NCBI GenBank assembly: GCA_963841415.1 | Contig: CAWJCN010000004.1 | Coordinates: forward strand, 1-64,000 | Length of the DNA stretch: 64,000 bases | From: DASUAS01 sp963841415 | Lineage (GTDB): Bacteria; Actinomycetota; Acidimicrobiia; IMCC26256; DASPTH01 | Direction: 5' to 3' | In this document: piece after piece, positions 1 through 7,745 of the stretch | How positions within the stretch are numbered: the stretch's first letter is position 1 | Layout of the letters: the number at the start of each line of letters is the position of its first letter | Translations under genes and position numbers: made by a program | The notes under the pieces: generated by a model | What the model was told of the DNA's origin: nothing | The model's database searches: none | The model's input: the letters and a program-made list of their open reading frames with translations, nothing else

Positions 1-99
1 GCTGCGGCACTTGCCGACATCATCCGCGATTACCTCGACCGTCATGGACTACCCGAGACACGGTCGCGCACCACTGCCGATGACGGCACGCTGTGCTGA
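1..99 (+). CDS. C-terminal end of an unidentified gene
   Basis: The first 32 codons of the window form an open frame ending at TGA (97-99). The visible tail begins AAALADIIRDYLDRHGLPET and looks like an amphipathic helix followed by a polar, disordered end. No motif identifies a family. The gene lies outside the island, on the far side of the 47-bp attachment repeat at 316, so it belongs to the chromosomal flank or to another element. It could be the end of a DNA-binding or recombinase-like protein, but nothing visible decides this. Confidence 0.4.
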   Translation, partial: AAALADIIRDYLDRHGLPETRSRTTADDGTLC

Positions 100-282
100 G
101 CGGCGGCAGTCGTGACGTCGGGTCGACTTCGGACGCGGCACCAACGGCGATTCGGTTGCCATCAAGTCGCAGCGGCCACCGATGTGAACCTTCGATCTGG
201 CGGTAGACGTGATGTGTACCTGCAACCAGCTGACCTGCTGTTTCGCGACTGCTCATTAACTGACCGCGACATCGAACGACGA

Positions 283-309
283 AGGCCCAGGTCAGAGACC
301 TGGGCCTTT
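283..309. terminator. Hairpin terminator beside the attachment site
   Basis: A perfect 10-bp stem (AGGCCCAGGT / ACCTGGGCCT) with a 5-nt loop is followed by TTTG on the plus strand. It sits just outside the left attachment repeat. Before integration it would have lain directly downstream of the initiator tRNA gene (minus strand), so it is probably that gene's original terminator. Confidence 0.65.
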
Positions 310-315
310 GTCACT

Positions 316-362
316 TGGTGGCGGGGGAAGGATTTGAACCTTCGACCTTCGGGTTATGAGCC
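316..362 (-). repeat. Attachment-site repeat, distal end of island
   Basis: These 47 bases are identical to 12008-12054, the 3' part of the intact initiator tRNA-Met gene (anticodon loop, variable region, T arm, acceptor 3' strand and CCA). Identity ends at 363, where the anticodon-arm sequence is lost, so this is a tRNA fragment and not a gene. A duplicated tRNA 3' end at the far side of an integrase-bearing segment is the usual footprint of tyrosine-recombinase integration. This copy marks the end of the island opposite the integrase. Confidence 0.92.
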
Positions 363-628
363 GCCAGACGGTCGTCGGCACCCAGTTGCCCGAGAGGGCG
401 TTTGACCTGCTCAGAGCATGTTTCTGCTCGGCTGGTGGCTCATCGAGTCTGCGCCTGTGGGCGGTCGTGGGATGCCGTCGTGTTAGCAATCTGCTTACAA
501 ATCCTGCTTACACAATGCTTACACAATGTTCGCTCTGGAGGGGTAGTTCACTGGCGTGGTGAACCCGTCACCCGAGACTCGCAGCAGGGGTAAAGGCGGA
601 ATCGGTTCCTCCGGGAGCGGCGGATCAA
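363..628. other. Non-coding island end with short direct repeats
   Basis: No convincing gene is visible. The notable feature is TGCTTACACAA repeated twice in tandem (505-515, 516-526) with a related TGCTTACAAA at 492-501, giving three GCTTACA boxes spaced 13 and 11 bp. Repeats of this type about 130 bp inside an attachment site could be arm-type binding sites for the integrase or for an accessory factor. That role is inferred from position only. Confidence 0.4.
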
Positions 629-1123
629 TCACCCAAGTGGGGTTCGAGCGCCTTCGTAGGGGATCAAGAGCCGGTGCTCGTGACCGGGCACTGGCTCGAA
701 CCCGTGATGTCGATAGAAGGACTCGGCGGCGTCGTCGATGGCATCGACGATGACGTAGCGCCCGCCAAGGTCACGCGACCCGATGGCCGCGCGGGTCAAC
801 GCGCTGGCCAGGAGCTGCGAGCCGAGACGCTGGTTGTGCAGGTCCTCGTGGAGCGCGAGTCGAGCGATGAGGTAACACGGGATCCGATCAGGCAGGCCGC
901 GTCCCTGCTTCTTGTTGAGGGTGTCACGCTCGATGAAGTACGGCATCAGGGTGTAGTAGGCCAGGACCACCCCATCGCCTCGATGCCAGACGTAGGTGCG
1001 GGTCAGGTTCCGCCCGTCGCTGTCCCGCGCGGACTTGCGAAGCCAGTCGTCGAGCGTCTCTTGGCCGCTGTGGAACTCGGACGCGTCGTGGCCATCGACG
1101 AAGGCCTCACAGACGAACTCCAC
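629..1123 (-). CDS. GNAT acetyltransferase toxin (TacT-like)
   Basis: A 164-residue GNAT-fold protein. The N-terminus has the F-x-SGQETLDDWLR motif typical of toxin acetyltransferases encoded with DUF1778 antitoxins. The acetyl-CoA-binding segment lies around residues 90-105 (ARLALHEDLHNQRLGSQLL) and the C-terminal GNAT strand around FYRHHGFEPVPG. In characterised relatives such as TacT and AtaT the toxin acetylates the amino group of charged tRNAs and stops translation. The antitoxin gene ends 9 bp upstream, so the pair is one operon. It is intact although other island genes are frameshifted, consistent with addiction-type maintenance of the element. Exact tRNA specificity cannot be read from the sequence. 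Confidence 0.85.
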   Translation of the reverse strand: MEFVCEAFVDGHDASEFHSGQETLDDWLRKSARDSDGRNLTRTYVWHRGDGVVLAYYTLMPYFIERDTLNKKQGRGLPDRIPCYLIARLALHEDLHNQRLGSQLLASALTRAAIGSRDLGGRYVIVDAIDDAAESFYRHHGFEPVPGHEHRLLIPYEGARTPLG

Positions 1124-1132
1124 GGAACCGGG

Positions 1133-1402
1133 TCAGCGGTTCTGGAAGCGAGGCTCGATGAGCGCCTTCTCCAACGCCGGCGCCAGCGGTGCCGGCTCAT
1201 CGAGCGCCGAGAGGAGCTGATCGAAGACATCGGAAGGGACCGTCATCGAGGCGTGGGCATGCAAGAGTTCCTCGGCGCGATCGTCAGCGGCAGAGGTCAC
1301 CAGCGCTGAGACCGACATGCCCTCGAGCGCTGCCGCGCGCTCGTACACCGTGCGCTGCCGGTCGCTGACCCTGAGATTGAGAACCTTGCTCTTCCGCTCC
1401 AT
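1133..1402 (-). CDS. DUF1778 / ribbon-helix-helix antitoxin (TacA-like)
   Basis: An 89-residue protein. The N-terminus, beginning MERKSKVLNLRVSDRQRTVY, forms the ribbon-helix-helix DNA-binding strand and helix of DUF1778 antitoxins. The C-terminal tail (DVFDQLLSALDEPAPLAPAL) is the usual segment that wraps and neutralises the GNAT toxin. I chose the ATG at 1402 over the upstream one at 1438 because a good promoter (TTGACT, 16 nt, TACAAT) puts transcription start almost exactly at 1402, making the mRNA leaderless or nearly so. It is the first gene of the toxin-antitoxin operon and is expected to repress its own promoter. Confidence 0.85.
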   Translation of the reverse strand: MERKSKVLNLRVSDRQRTVYERAAALEGMSVSALVTSAADDRAEELLHAHASMTVPSDVFDQLLSALDEPAPLAPALEKALIEPRFQNR

Positions 1403-1438
1403 GTCCACACATTGTATAGACACCTGTCGAGTAGTCAA
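1403..1438 (-). promoter_or_regulatory. Promoter of the toxin-antitoxin operon
   Basis: On the minus strand, TTGACT (1438-1433) and TACAAT (1416-1411) are separated by 16 nt. Eight bases then precede the ATG at 1402. This near-consensus sigma-70-type promoter implies leaderless translation of the antitoxin. A TGTC...GACA half-palindrome overlaps the -10 region and is a plausible autorepression site. Confidence 0.65.
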
Positions 1439-1516
1439 GCCCGACGGCCATCCTCAACCCATGGGCCGGAATTCCGACGAGTGACCCGGACTGACGGACT
1501 GCGGGAGGATGGAGGG

Positions 1517-3920
1517 GTGAGCAGCAGCGAGGGCGGGCTCGGGCACGAGGAACTCGCTCGGCGGGTGGAGGAGCTCGAGGAGGAGAACGCCCGCTTGCGT
1601 GGTCTGCTCGGGCTCGAGCATCGCCGGGGTGGCGGGCATGCGACAGCGTGGGCGCCGACGCTGCTCGCGACGCCGTCCGAGCGGTGTCGATCGACGCGAC
1701 GGCGACCGATGCCGAGAAGCTGGCTCTGTTGTGGTCGCTGTTCGGGGCCCGCTCGGACGTGTACGCCACCCGGTGGGAGAACGCGTCGACCGGCAAGGCG
1801 GGATGGTCGCCAGCGACGCGGGGCGGCTGGTCGCGCCAGCGGTCGGCCAAGGACTACTTGCCGTTGACCGACGACGTGTTCCTTGGTCATCTGCGTGGTC
1901 GAGCTGACCGGCGGGGATCTACCCGCTGCTGCGCGGCGACACCTGCGCGCTGCTGGCGTGCGACTTCGACAAGGGATCCTGGGCGCTCGACGCGCTCGCC
2001 TATCTCGACGCCTGCCACGCCAACGGTGTGCCCGCAGCGCTGGAGCGATCACGGTCGGGGAACGGCGCGCACGTGTGGGTGTTCTTCGACGGTCCGGTGC
2101 CGGCGGCCGCAGGCGCGGGCGATGGGCGCGGCGCTGCTCCGCCAGGCGATGGCGACCCGAGCCGAGCTCGATCTCACCAGCTACGACCGGTTCTTCCCGT
2201 CCCAGGACTTCATGCCGAAGGCGGGGTTCGGCAACCTGATCGCCCTGCCGCTGCAGGGCGACTGTGCGCCAAGCGCGGCACCACAGTGTTCCTCGATCCC
2301 GACGACGATGGAGCCTGGCCCGACCAGTGGGCGTTCTTGTCGTCGGTCGCCCGGATGACACCCGAGGCGGTGGCCGCGCTCGCCGAGTCGCTTCGCCCGG
2401 TCGACGCCGGGCCTGACCCTGACGCTCGCCGAGCTCGCCGAGGCGGGCGGTCCGCCTGCCGCCGCCGGTGATCCGGGCCCGGCTCGGGGCGATGTTGTCG
2501 ATCGAGCGAGCCGGGTTGCCGCCGGCGGTGGTCGCGGCGCTTGAAGCACCTCGGGTCGATCGCCAACCCGGAGTTCTACGAGAAGCAGCGGATGCGGTTC
2601 TCGACCTGGGACACGCCCCGGTTCATCAGCTGCTACGGCGAGGACCTCGAGTGGCTCCACCTTCCCCGCGGGCTCGACCGAGCGGGTCGAGGAACTGATC
2701 GACCAGCTCGGCAGCCGGTTGGAGATCGACCGATGACCGCCCCGACCCAACACCGGTCGGCTTCCGGTTCGTCGGCGACCCTGCGCCCCCAGCAAGCCGA
2801 CCGCGGTCGCCGATCTCGTCGCCCACGACCTCGGGGTGCTCGTCGCGCCGCCCGGAGCGGGCAAGACCGTCATGGCGTGCGCGGTCATCGCCCACCACGA
2901 CGTCCCCACGCTCGTGGTGGTCGACCGCAAGGAACTCGTCGACCAGTGGCGATCACGACTGACCGAGCACCTCGGCATCGATCCCGCCGAGGTCGGCCAG
3001 ATCGGCGGCGGCCGCGACAAGCCGACCGGCGTGATCGACATCGCCATGATCCAGAGCCTCGCCCGCCGCGACGACCCGTCGATCTTCGACCGCTACGGCC
3101 TGGTCGTGGTCGACGAGTGCCACCACATCCCGGCGGTGTCGTTCTCGACGTGCGTGCAGACCGGCCCGGACACGCCGCTGGCTGGGACTGACCGCGACCC
3201 CGTACCGGCGCGACAAGCTCGAAGCGCTCATCGGCTTCCAGTGCGGCCCGACCCGCCACGAGATCAAGCCCGCGCGCCGTGGAAGGCGCCGAGCTCGTCC
3301 GCCGCGAGCTCATCGTCCACCACACCACGACCGAGGTGACCGAGGACGAAGCCGCCCACATCCAACAGGTGTTCGCCGCGCTCGTCGACGACGAGCACCG
3401 AACCGCGCAGATCTGCCGCGACGTCCACGACGCGGTCGCGGCACGGGCGAACATGTCTGGTCCTCACCCAACGCACCGACCACATCGACGCGATCGTCGC
3501 CGGGCTCGCCAGCCTCGGCGACGACGCGCACGTGCTTCGCGGTGGACTCGGCAAGCAAGGCACGCGCCGCGGTCGGCCGACGCACTCGCCGACCACGACC
3601 CCGACGCCGGGATCGTGCTCGTCGCAACCGGCTCCTACCTCGGCGAAGGCTTCGACTGGCCCGAGCTCGACACGCTGTTCCTCGCCTTCCCGCTCGCGTT
3701 CAAAGGCCGCGTCGTCCAGTACGTCGGACGGCTCCTGCGAACCCACGAAGGCAAGCACCACGTCGAGCTCCACGACTACGTCGATATCCGGATCCCGGTC
3801 CTCGACCGGATGCACACCAAGCGTCTCCCCGCCTACGCCACCCTCGGGTTCGACGTCCCCAAGACCCGACGACGAGGCCGACCGATCCCGAACACCGGCG
3901 ACGTCACCGATGCCTTCTGA
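1517..3920 (+). pseudogene. Frameshifted primase-polymerase/helicase (TOTE-type)
   Basis: Read across frames, this gene encodes a short coiled coil (ELARRVEELEEENARLRGLL), an archaeo-eukaryotic primase-like domain (DVYATRWENASTGKAGW, LLACDFDKGSWALDALAYLD, SRSGNGAHVWVFFDGP, LTSYDRFFPSQD) and a superfamily 2 helicase (Walker A APPGAGKT, DECHH box, GLTATPYRRDK, VVQYVGRLLR). This is the order in proteins annotated as TOTE conflict-system primase domain plus DEAD/DEAH helicase. The GTG at 1517 follows GGAGG. About sixteen single-base frame changes interrupt it (near 1680, 1905, 2110, 2265, 2410, 2460, 2545, 2676, 2735, 2785, 2800, 3165, 3275, 3453, 3552, 3575). Roughly thirteen are +1. Residues between the breaks stay well conserved. 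Either it decayed recently or the assembly is faulty here. Confidence 0.8.
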
Positions 3921-3976
3921 CGATGGAGGGGCAGCCACTCCCCAGCGCAGTTCGCGGGCACCGGTAGCACACAGTC

Positions 3977-4026
3977 GTGCCGTTCTGCGCTCCCCGTAGC
4001 TGCGGTCGGTTGAACATTCGGTGCGC
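3977..4026. repeat. Diverged intergenic repeat, copy 1
   Basis: Fifty bases here match 5338-5387 at about 39 of 50 positions, with the core TTGAAC(A/G)TTCGGTGCGC intact. Copy 1 follows the primase-helicase and lies downstream of the first alpha/beta hydrolase. Copy 2 lies between the two hydrolases. The role is unknown. Confidence 0.45.
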
Positions 4027-4123
4027 GCGTTATGTACTCCGACGACGAGCGCCGATCGGCAGTTCGGCACGCGGTGCGCAGGCCCCTCGGGCAGTCGGTC
4101 CGACGACAGATCGCCCTGCGTTG

Positions 4124-5011
4124 CTAGGCGCTGTCGAGGTGGTCGAGAATGAGCTGGCTGACGCGTTCGGGGTGTTCGAGTTCGGCGACGTGCTTGGTGT
4201 CGGCGAGCAGTGAGGTCGTGACCGAGGGCAGGAACTTGGTCGCGCGTTCGATCGAGGCCTTCGGATCGTGCATGGTTTCCTGTTCGCCCTCGATGAGCAG
4301 CACCGGCGCGGCGATGGATCGCAGCTCGTCGTCGCTGAACGGGCCTCGCGGGCGGGGGAAGCCACCCATACCGCGGAAGAATGGCATGCCGATTGAGAAT
4401 TGATCGAGCCACAAACGAGCAGCCTGATCGTCGAACGTAGCGTCCGTGACGAACCACCTAGCGAAGCGTTCGGCGCTCGACTCTGACCGCACGAACGGTA
4501 TGCGTAGGAGATGCGCGTAGAACACGGTGCGGTACTTCGTGAATACCAGCGGCGGCGAGATCATGACCACGCGTGACACCAGTTCGGGACGCAGCCGCGC
4601 GAAGTTGGCGGCGAGCCATCCTCCGTACGAGTTGCCCACGATTGCGGTGCGGCTGATTCGGAACGCTGCGAGCAGTTCGGTGAACCATTCGACGTAGTCG
4701 TCACGCCCGCCGACCGTGCGTTCGCTGCGGCTCAGATTCACATCTCCGATCGTGTCGACGGCAAGGACTCGCCGTTGCCCGGAGAGCGCCGCCAGATTGC
4801 GGACCCACACCGTCGAGCTGAATGACATGGTGTGCAGGAGCACTAGCGGTGGTTTGCCGTCGTCGCCGACTTCGACGACATGCGTCGGCCCGAAGGCGGT
4901 CGGCACGTCGTGCACCTTAAGAGCCACGCCCGCGGTTGCGAGTGTCCGATTGTACGCCTGTTCGTAGCACGATCGCGCCTCGGTGTTCGTGAACCTCGCG
5001 AGATGGGCCAT
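4124..5011 (-). CDS. Alpha/beta hydrolase
   Basis: A 295-residue alpha/beta hydrolase. Visible family landmarks are the oxyanion strand (VLLHTMSFSSTVW), the nucleophile elbow VGNSYGGW with the serine nucleophile, a late acidic region (LIEGEQETMHDP) and the catalytic histidine in DTKHVAELEHPERV. I chose the ATG at 5011, not 5035, because related proteins begin with an M-x-x-L-x-RF-x-x-x-EAR-like start. No ribosome site decides between them. The substrate is unknown; small esters or lactones are typical. The gene is intact within an island where neighbours are frameshifted. It stands alone, with non-coding DNA on both sides. Confidence 0.75.
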   Translation of the reverse strand: MAHLARFTNTEARSCYEQAYNRTLATAGVALKVHDVPTAFGPTHVVEVGDDGKPPLVLLHTMSFSSTVWVRNLAALSGQRRVLAVDTIGDVNLSRSERTVGGRDDYVEWFTELLAAFRISRTAIVGNSYGGWLAANFARLRPELVSRVVMISPPLVFTKYRTVFYAHLLRIPFVRSESSAERFARWFVTDATFDDQAARLWLDQFSIGMPFFRGMGGFPRPRGPFSDDELRSIAAPVLLIEGEQETMHDPKASIERATKFLPSVTTSLLADTKHVAELEHPERVSQLILDHLDSA

Positions 5012-5496
5012 GAGCCGAATGCTCGCAGGTCGCACGAGGGTCCGCCATCAGCACGAACGCGTGCGTCCACGCGCACGCTGCGCCATAGCCCACCCTGGCA
5101 ATCGCCCGCCGCACAGAACTACGGTCTCGCGCAAGCTGTCGCGCCCAGAACGACGCACCGAACGCGCCCGAATCGCCGCCGCCGGGAGCGCATATCGGCA
5201 CATCGGGCGTTTCGAAACCGCTTCGCGCTGAGCCGACTTGCCGCGCCAGATTGCCCGCTCTGCGCTCGTTCTGTCACGAGTGAAGCGGCACAGATTCGCG
5301 GCCGACAAGGGCGCCGCCTCGCGGGCACGCCGATGTGATGCCGTTCCGCGCTACCCCTGACCGCTATTCGTTGAACGTTCGGTGCGCCGATCTGTGCTCG
5401 GAACCACTCGCGCGAAGAGCGGGCAATTCTGCGCCGTATCACGCCGACGTCGGTGCCAGCGCCGGCAGTCGCGTGGTTATACGGGGTGATCTGGGT
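5012..5496. other. Non-coding stretch between two hydrolase genes
   Basis: About 480 bases with no supported gene. It contains the second copy (5338-5387) of the diverged 50-bp repeat also found at 3977-4026. It must also hold the promoter of the minus-strand hydrolase that starts at 5011, but I could not pick out a convincing -10/-35 pair. Confidence 0.4.
5338..5387. repeat. Diverged intergenic repeat, copy 2
   Basis: Matches 3977-4026 at about 39 of 50 bases in the same orientation. It lies just downstream of the second hydrolase gene. The two copies bracket the first hydrolase, which could reflect acquisition of that gene as a cassette or duplication of intergenic DNA. Confidence 0.45.
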
Positions 5497-6402
5497 TCAG
5501 GGATTCTTCGCGATTGCGGTGATCGTGGCGGTGACGTGGTCGGGATCGTCGCACATCGGGAAGTGGTAGCCGCCCGGGATGACGGTCTGTTCGACGTTCG
5601 GGAGGCGGGTCTTCCATTTCGGTTGGAAGTGGAGGGGATCGTTGCGTTGACCGAAGATCGTGGCTGACGGCAGATCGGTGAACGCGTCGAGTGCCCGATC
5701 GACGGCGCGGTAGTCGTGTCGGCGTGCTGAGGCCATGTAGTGGTGGAACGCGCGGCGTTGGCGTCGGTGGAGTCCGGCGCGAAACGCGCGGCGGTCGTCG
5801 CGATTCCATCGGCGTCCGGCACCGAAGCGGGTGGCGCTCGCCCATGCGAGCCAGCCCGTCACCGCGCTGAACTCGCGGACGATGGAATTGCCCATGAAGG
5901 CGAGCATGCCTCGGAACACGATGCCGCTGGGGCGCCATCCGAAACCGTTGACCACGACGAGTCCGCGAAGGCGTTCTGGCCAACGTGACGCGGCGTCGAG
6001 TGCGCTGGTGGTGCCGAGATCGTGGGTGACGAGCACGAAGTCGCGTAGGTCGAGGACGCGCACGAGTGTGTCGATCGCGTCAGCCGCGACACCGATGGCG
6101 GGGCGCGCCGTGCCGGTCGCGGAGAGACCCGTGCCGGGAGCGTCGAGGGACACGCAGCGATAGCCAGTCGACGTGAGCCCACGCATGAGGTCACGCCACA
6201 CGAACGACCACATCCCGACGTGGACCAACAACACGGCCGGGCCCCCTTGGCCACCGGTGTCGGTGTAGGAGATCGGGCCGTGGGCGGTGGTGAGCTGTTG
6301 TGGGGTCCAGGGCCAGACGGTGTCGTGCAACCATGTTGGCCGCGTCGTGCTGGGCGTGGGTGGAGTGTGGCGGGCAGCGATGTCGATCGGAGTCGTTTCC
6401 AT
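5497..6402 (-). CDS. Haloalkane dehalogenase/epoxide hydrolase-like protein
   Basis: A 301-residue alpha/beta hydrolase whose nucleophile elbow reads VTHDLGTTSA, placing an aspartate where serine hydrolases have serine. This HDxG elbow is characteristic of haloalkane dehalogenases and epoxide hydrolases, which form an ester on the aspartate. Other landmarks are the oxyanion strand LLVHVGMWSFVW and the terminal histidine in GGYHFPMCDDPDHV. The start at ATG 6402 is fixed by the ECF41-like promoter, whose CGTT -10 element lies exactly 8 nt upstream, implying leaderless translation. It is divergent from the sigma gene and has the same promoter layout, so it is probably a direct target of that sigma factor. 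Substrate unknown. Confidence 0.75.
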   Translation of the reverse strand: METTPIDIAARHTPPTPSTTRPTWLHDTVWPWTPQQLTTAHGPISYTDTGGQGGPAVLLVHVGMWSFVWRDLMRGLTSTGYRCVSLDAPGTGLSATGTARPAIGVAADAIDTLVRVLDLRDFVLVTHDLGTTSALDAASRWPERLRGLVVVNGFGWRPSGIVFRGMLAFMGNSIVREFSAVTGWLAWASATRFGAGRRWNRDDRRAFRAGLHRRQRRAFHHYMASARRHDYRAVDRALDAFTDLPSATIFGQRNDPLHFQPKWKTRLPNVEQTVIPGGYHFPMCDDPDHVTATITAIAKNP

Positions 6403-6410
6403 ACCAGGGG

Positions 6411-6437
6411 AACGATCGGGCGGGCGTGAATGTGACA
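6411..6437 (-). promoter_or_regulatory. ECF41-type promoter of the hydrolase gene
   Basis: The minus strand reads TGTCACA (6437-6431), 16 nt, CGTT (6414-6411), then 8 nt to the ATG at 6402. TGTCACA with a CGTC/CGTT-like -10 is the described ECF41 promoter pattern. The geometry is identical to the plus-strand promoter of the adjacent sigma gene. Confidence 0.75.
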
Positions 6438-6448
6438 TCGTGGCGTGA

Positions 6449-6475
6449 TGTCACACTCCGGTCGTCTGGATCGTT
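6449..6475 (+). promoter_or_regulatory. ECF41-type promoter of the sigma gene
   Basis: The plus strand reads TGTCACA (6449-6455), 16 nt, CGTT (6472-6475), then exactly 8 nt to the GTG at 6484. It matches the opposite-strand promoter element for element, which points to positive autoregulation of the sigma gene and leaderless translation from 6484. Confidence 0.75.
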
Positions 6476-6483
6476 CCTCAGAC

Positions 6484-7396
6484 GTGAACGATGACCGGAA
6501 CGATTCGCTCCACAACGTCGATGCCGCGTTGACCGAGGCGTGGCAGGCTCATCGACGGCGTGTCCTCGACGTCGCGTACCGGATGCTCGGTACGCTCAGC
6601 GACGCCGAAGACGTCACCTCCGAAGCCTTCGCTCGGCTCGTAGCACGGGGGCTGACCGGGATCGATGACCTGCGAGGCTGGCTCGTGTCGGTCACCGTCC
6701 GGCTCTGCCTCGACCGGATGCGCTCCGCCGAAGTGCGCCGCCGCGCGTACGTCGGCCCGTGGCTCCCCGAACCGATCGTCGACCGCCAGGGCGACACCGA
6801 CGACCCAGCCGATCGCGTCACCCTCGACGACACGATCCGCATGGCGCTCATGGTCGTACTCGAACGGCTCACACCCGCGCAACGATCGGTGTTCGTGCTG
6901 TCCGACGTGTTCGGCATGAGTTTCGACGAAATCGCGGACATGGTCGGCCGCACACCGGCCGCGTGCCGACAACTCGCGGTGCGCCCGCGCCCACATCAAA
7001 TCCGACGAGCCACGACACCTCGTCGCCACCCGCGACGAGGCCCGCCCCGTCGCGGAAGCGTTCGCCCACGCGTGTGCGTCCGGTCAACTACACGACCTCC
7101 TCGCCGTCCTCCACCCCGAGGTCAGCGGAGACTTCGATTCCGCCGGCGTGATCCCCGGCGCGCCACTGTCATCCGTCAGCGGACGAGACCACGTCGCGGC
7201 CGTCCTCGCGTCGGCGTTCGCGGGACACGAAGCAGACTTCGTCGTCGCCGACATCAACGGATATCCCGGCGTCGCCGTATACAACGGCGACACACTCGCC
7301 GCGGTCATCGCCCTCGAAACACTCGACGGCACCGTCATCGCGATCTACGGCATCGGCAACCCAGAAAAGCTCACCCGATCACGCAACCCAACCTGA
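6484..7396 (+). pseudogene. ECF41-family sigma factor (SigJ-like), one frameshift
   Basis: Sigma region 2 is visible (VLDVAYRMLGTLSDAEDV, RGWLVSVTVRLCLDRMRSAE), then the ECF41 linker motif YVGPWLPEP, then region 4 (LTPAQRSVFVLSDVFGMSFDEIADMVGRTPAACRQL). A one-base insertion near 6985-7000 shifts the frame. The shifted frame continues into the C-terminal SnoaL-like domain of ECF41 proteins, ending with the family motif NPEKL. GTG 6484 is preferred to the ATG at 6445 because 6445 lies upstream of the promoter's -35 element. ECF41 factors are controlled by this C-terminal domain and have no anti-sigma factor, so a frameshift at this junction would remove the sensor part. It may equally be a sequencing error. 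Confidence 0.8.
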
Positions 7397-7745
7397 ACGA
7401 TTGCCCCACAACACCGAACCATCAACCGCGCTCAAGTAATCCGCTCCGCCACCACGACACGCAAATCCGCGACACGCACGAACGTCGGCTCCGGCGTCCG
7501 CGTGATGTGCCGATCGGTGTCCGACTTGATTTCGGTAGGCACGACGTTCAGTGCGCGCGTTCGGTGTGTGGCGGGTGGTGGTGCGTGTTCGGGTCACACG
7601 CTTCGCGGGATCGACAACGTTCCTCGGTATCGCCAACGCGCACAGGAATGTCAACCCACGGGTTGTCTCGCTTCGAGGTGAGGGGCTGGGGCGGCATGAG
7701 CGCGTGGCGGGGCCCGGAGGTGCGCTAGACAGGGGCGATGACAGC
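7397..7745. other. Intergenic stretch without visible features
   Basis: About 350 bases between the sigma factor and the GrdB-like gene. I see no supported gene, hairpin or repeat. It contains a GTTCAGTGCGCGCG stretch weakly like the core of the 3977/5338 repeat. Confidence 0.35.

Noticed and set aside
1..99. End of a second integrase outside the island
   Set aside because: The visible tail has no recombinase catalytic motif; too little sequence is available to claim it.
316..362. A second tRNA-Met gene
   Set aside because: Only the 3' part of the tRNA is present; the 5' half and the D arm are missing beyond 362.
112..405. Small plus-strand reading frame across the attachment site
   Set aside because: It runs through the terminator and tRNA remnant, has no family-like residues and no ribosome site.
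1517..3920. Programmed ribosomal frameshifting to express the primase-helicase
   Set aside because: Sixteen shifts in 2.4 kb without common slippery sequences cannot be programmed; decay or sequence error is more likely.
2733..3920. A separate helicase gene starting at ATG 2733 with ATGA overlap
   Set aside because: The homologous proteins are single chains with primase and helicase domains, and the residues upstream of the helicase are only legible in another frame, so the ATGA is probably coincidental.
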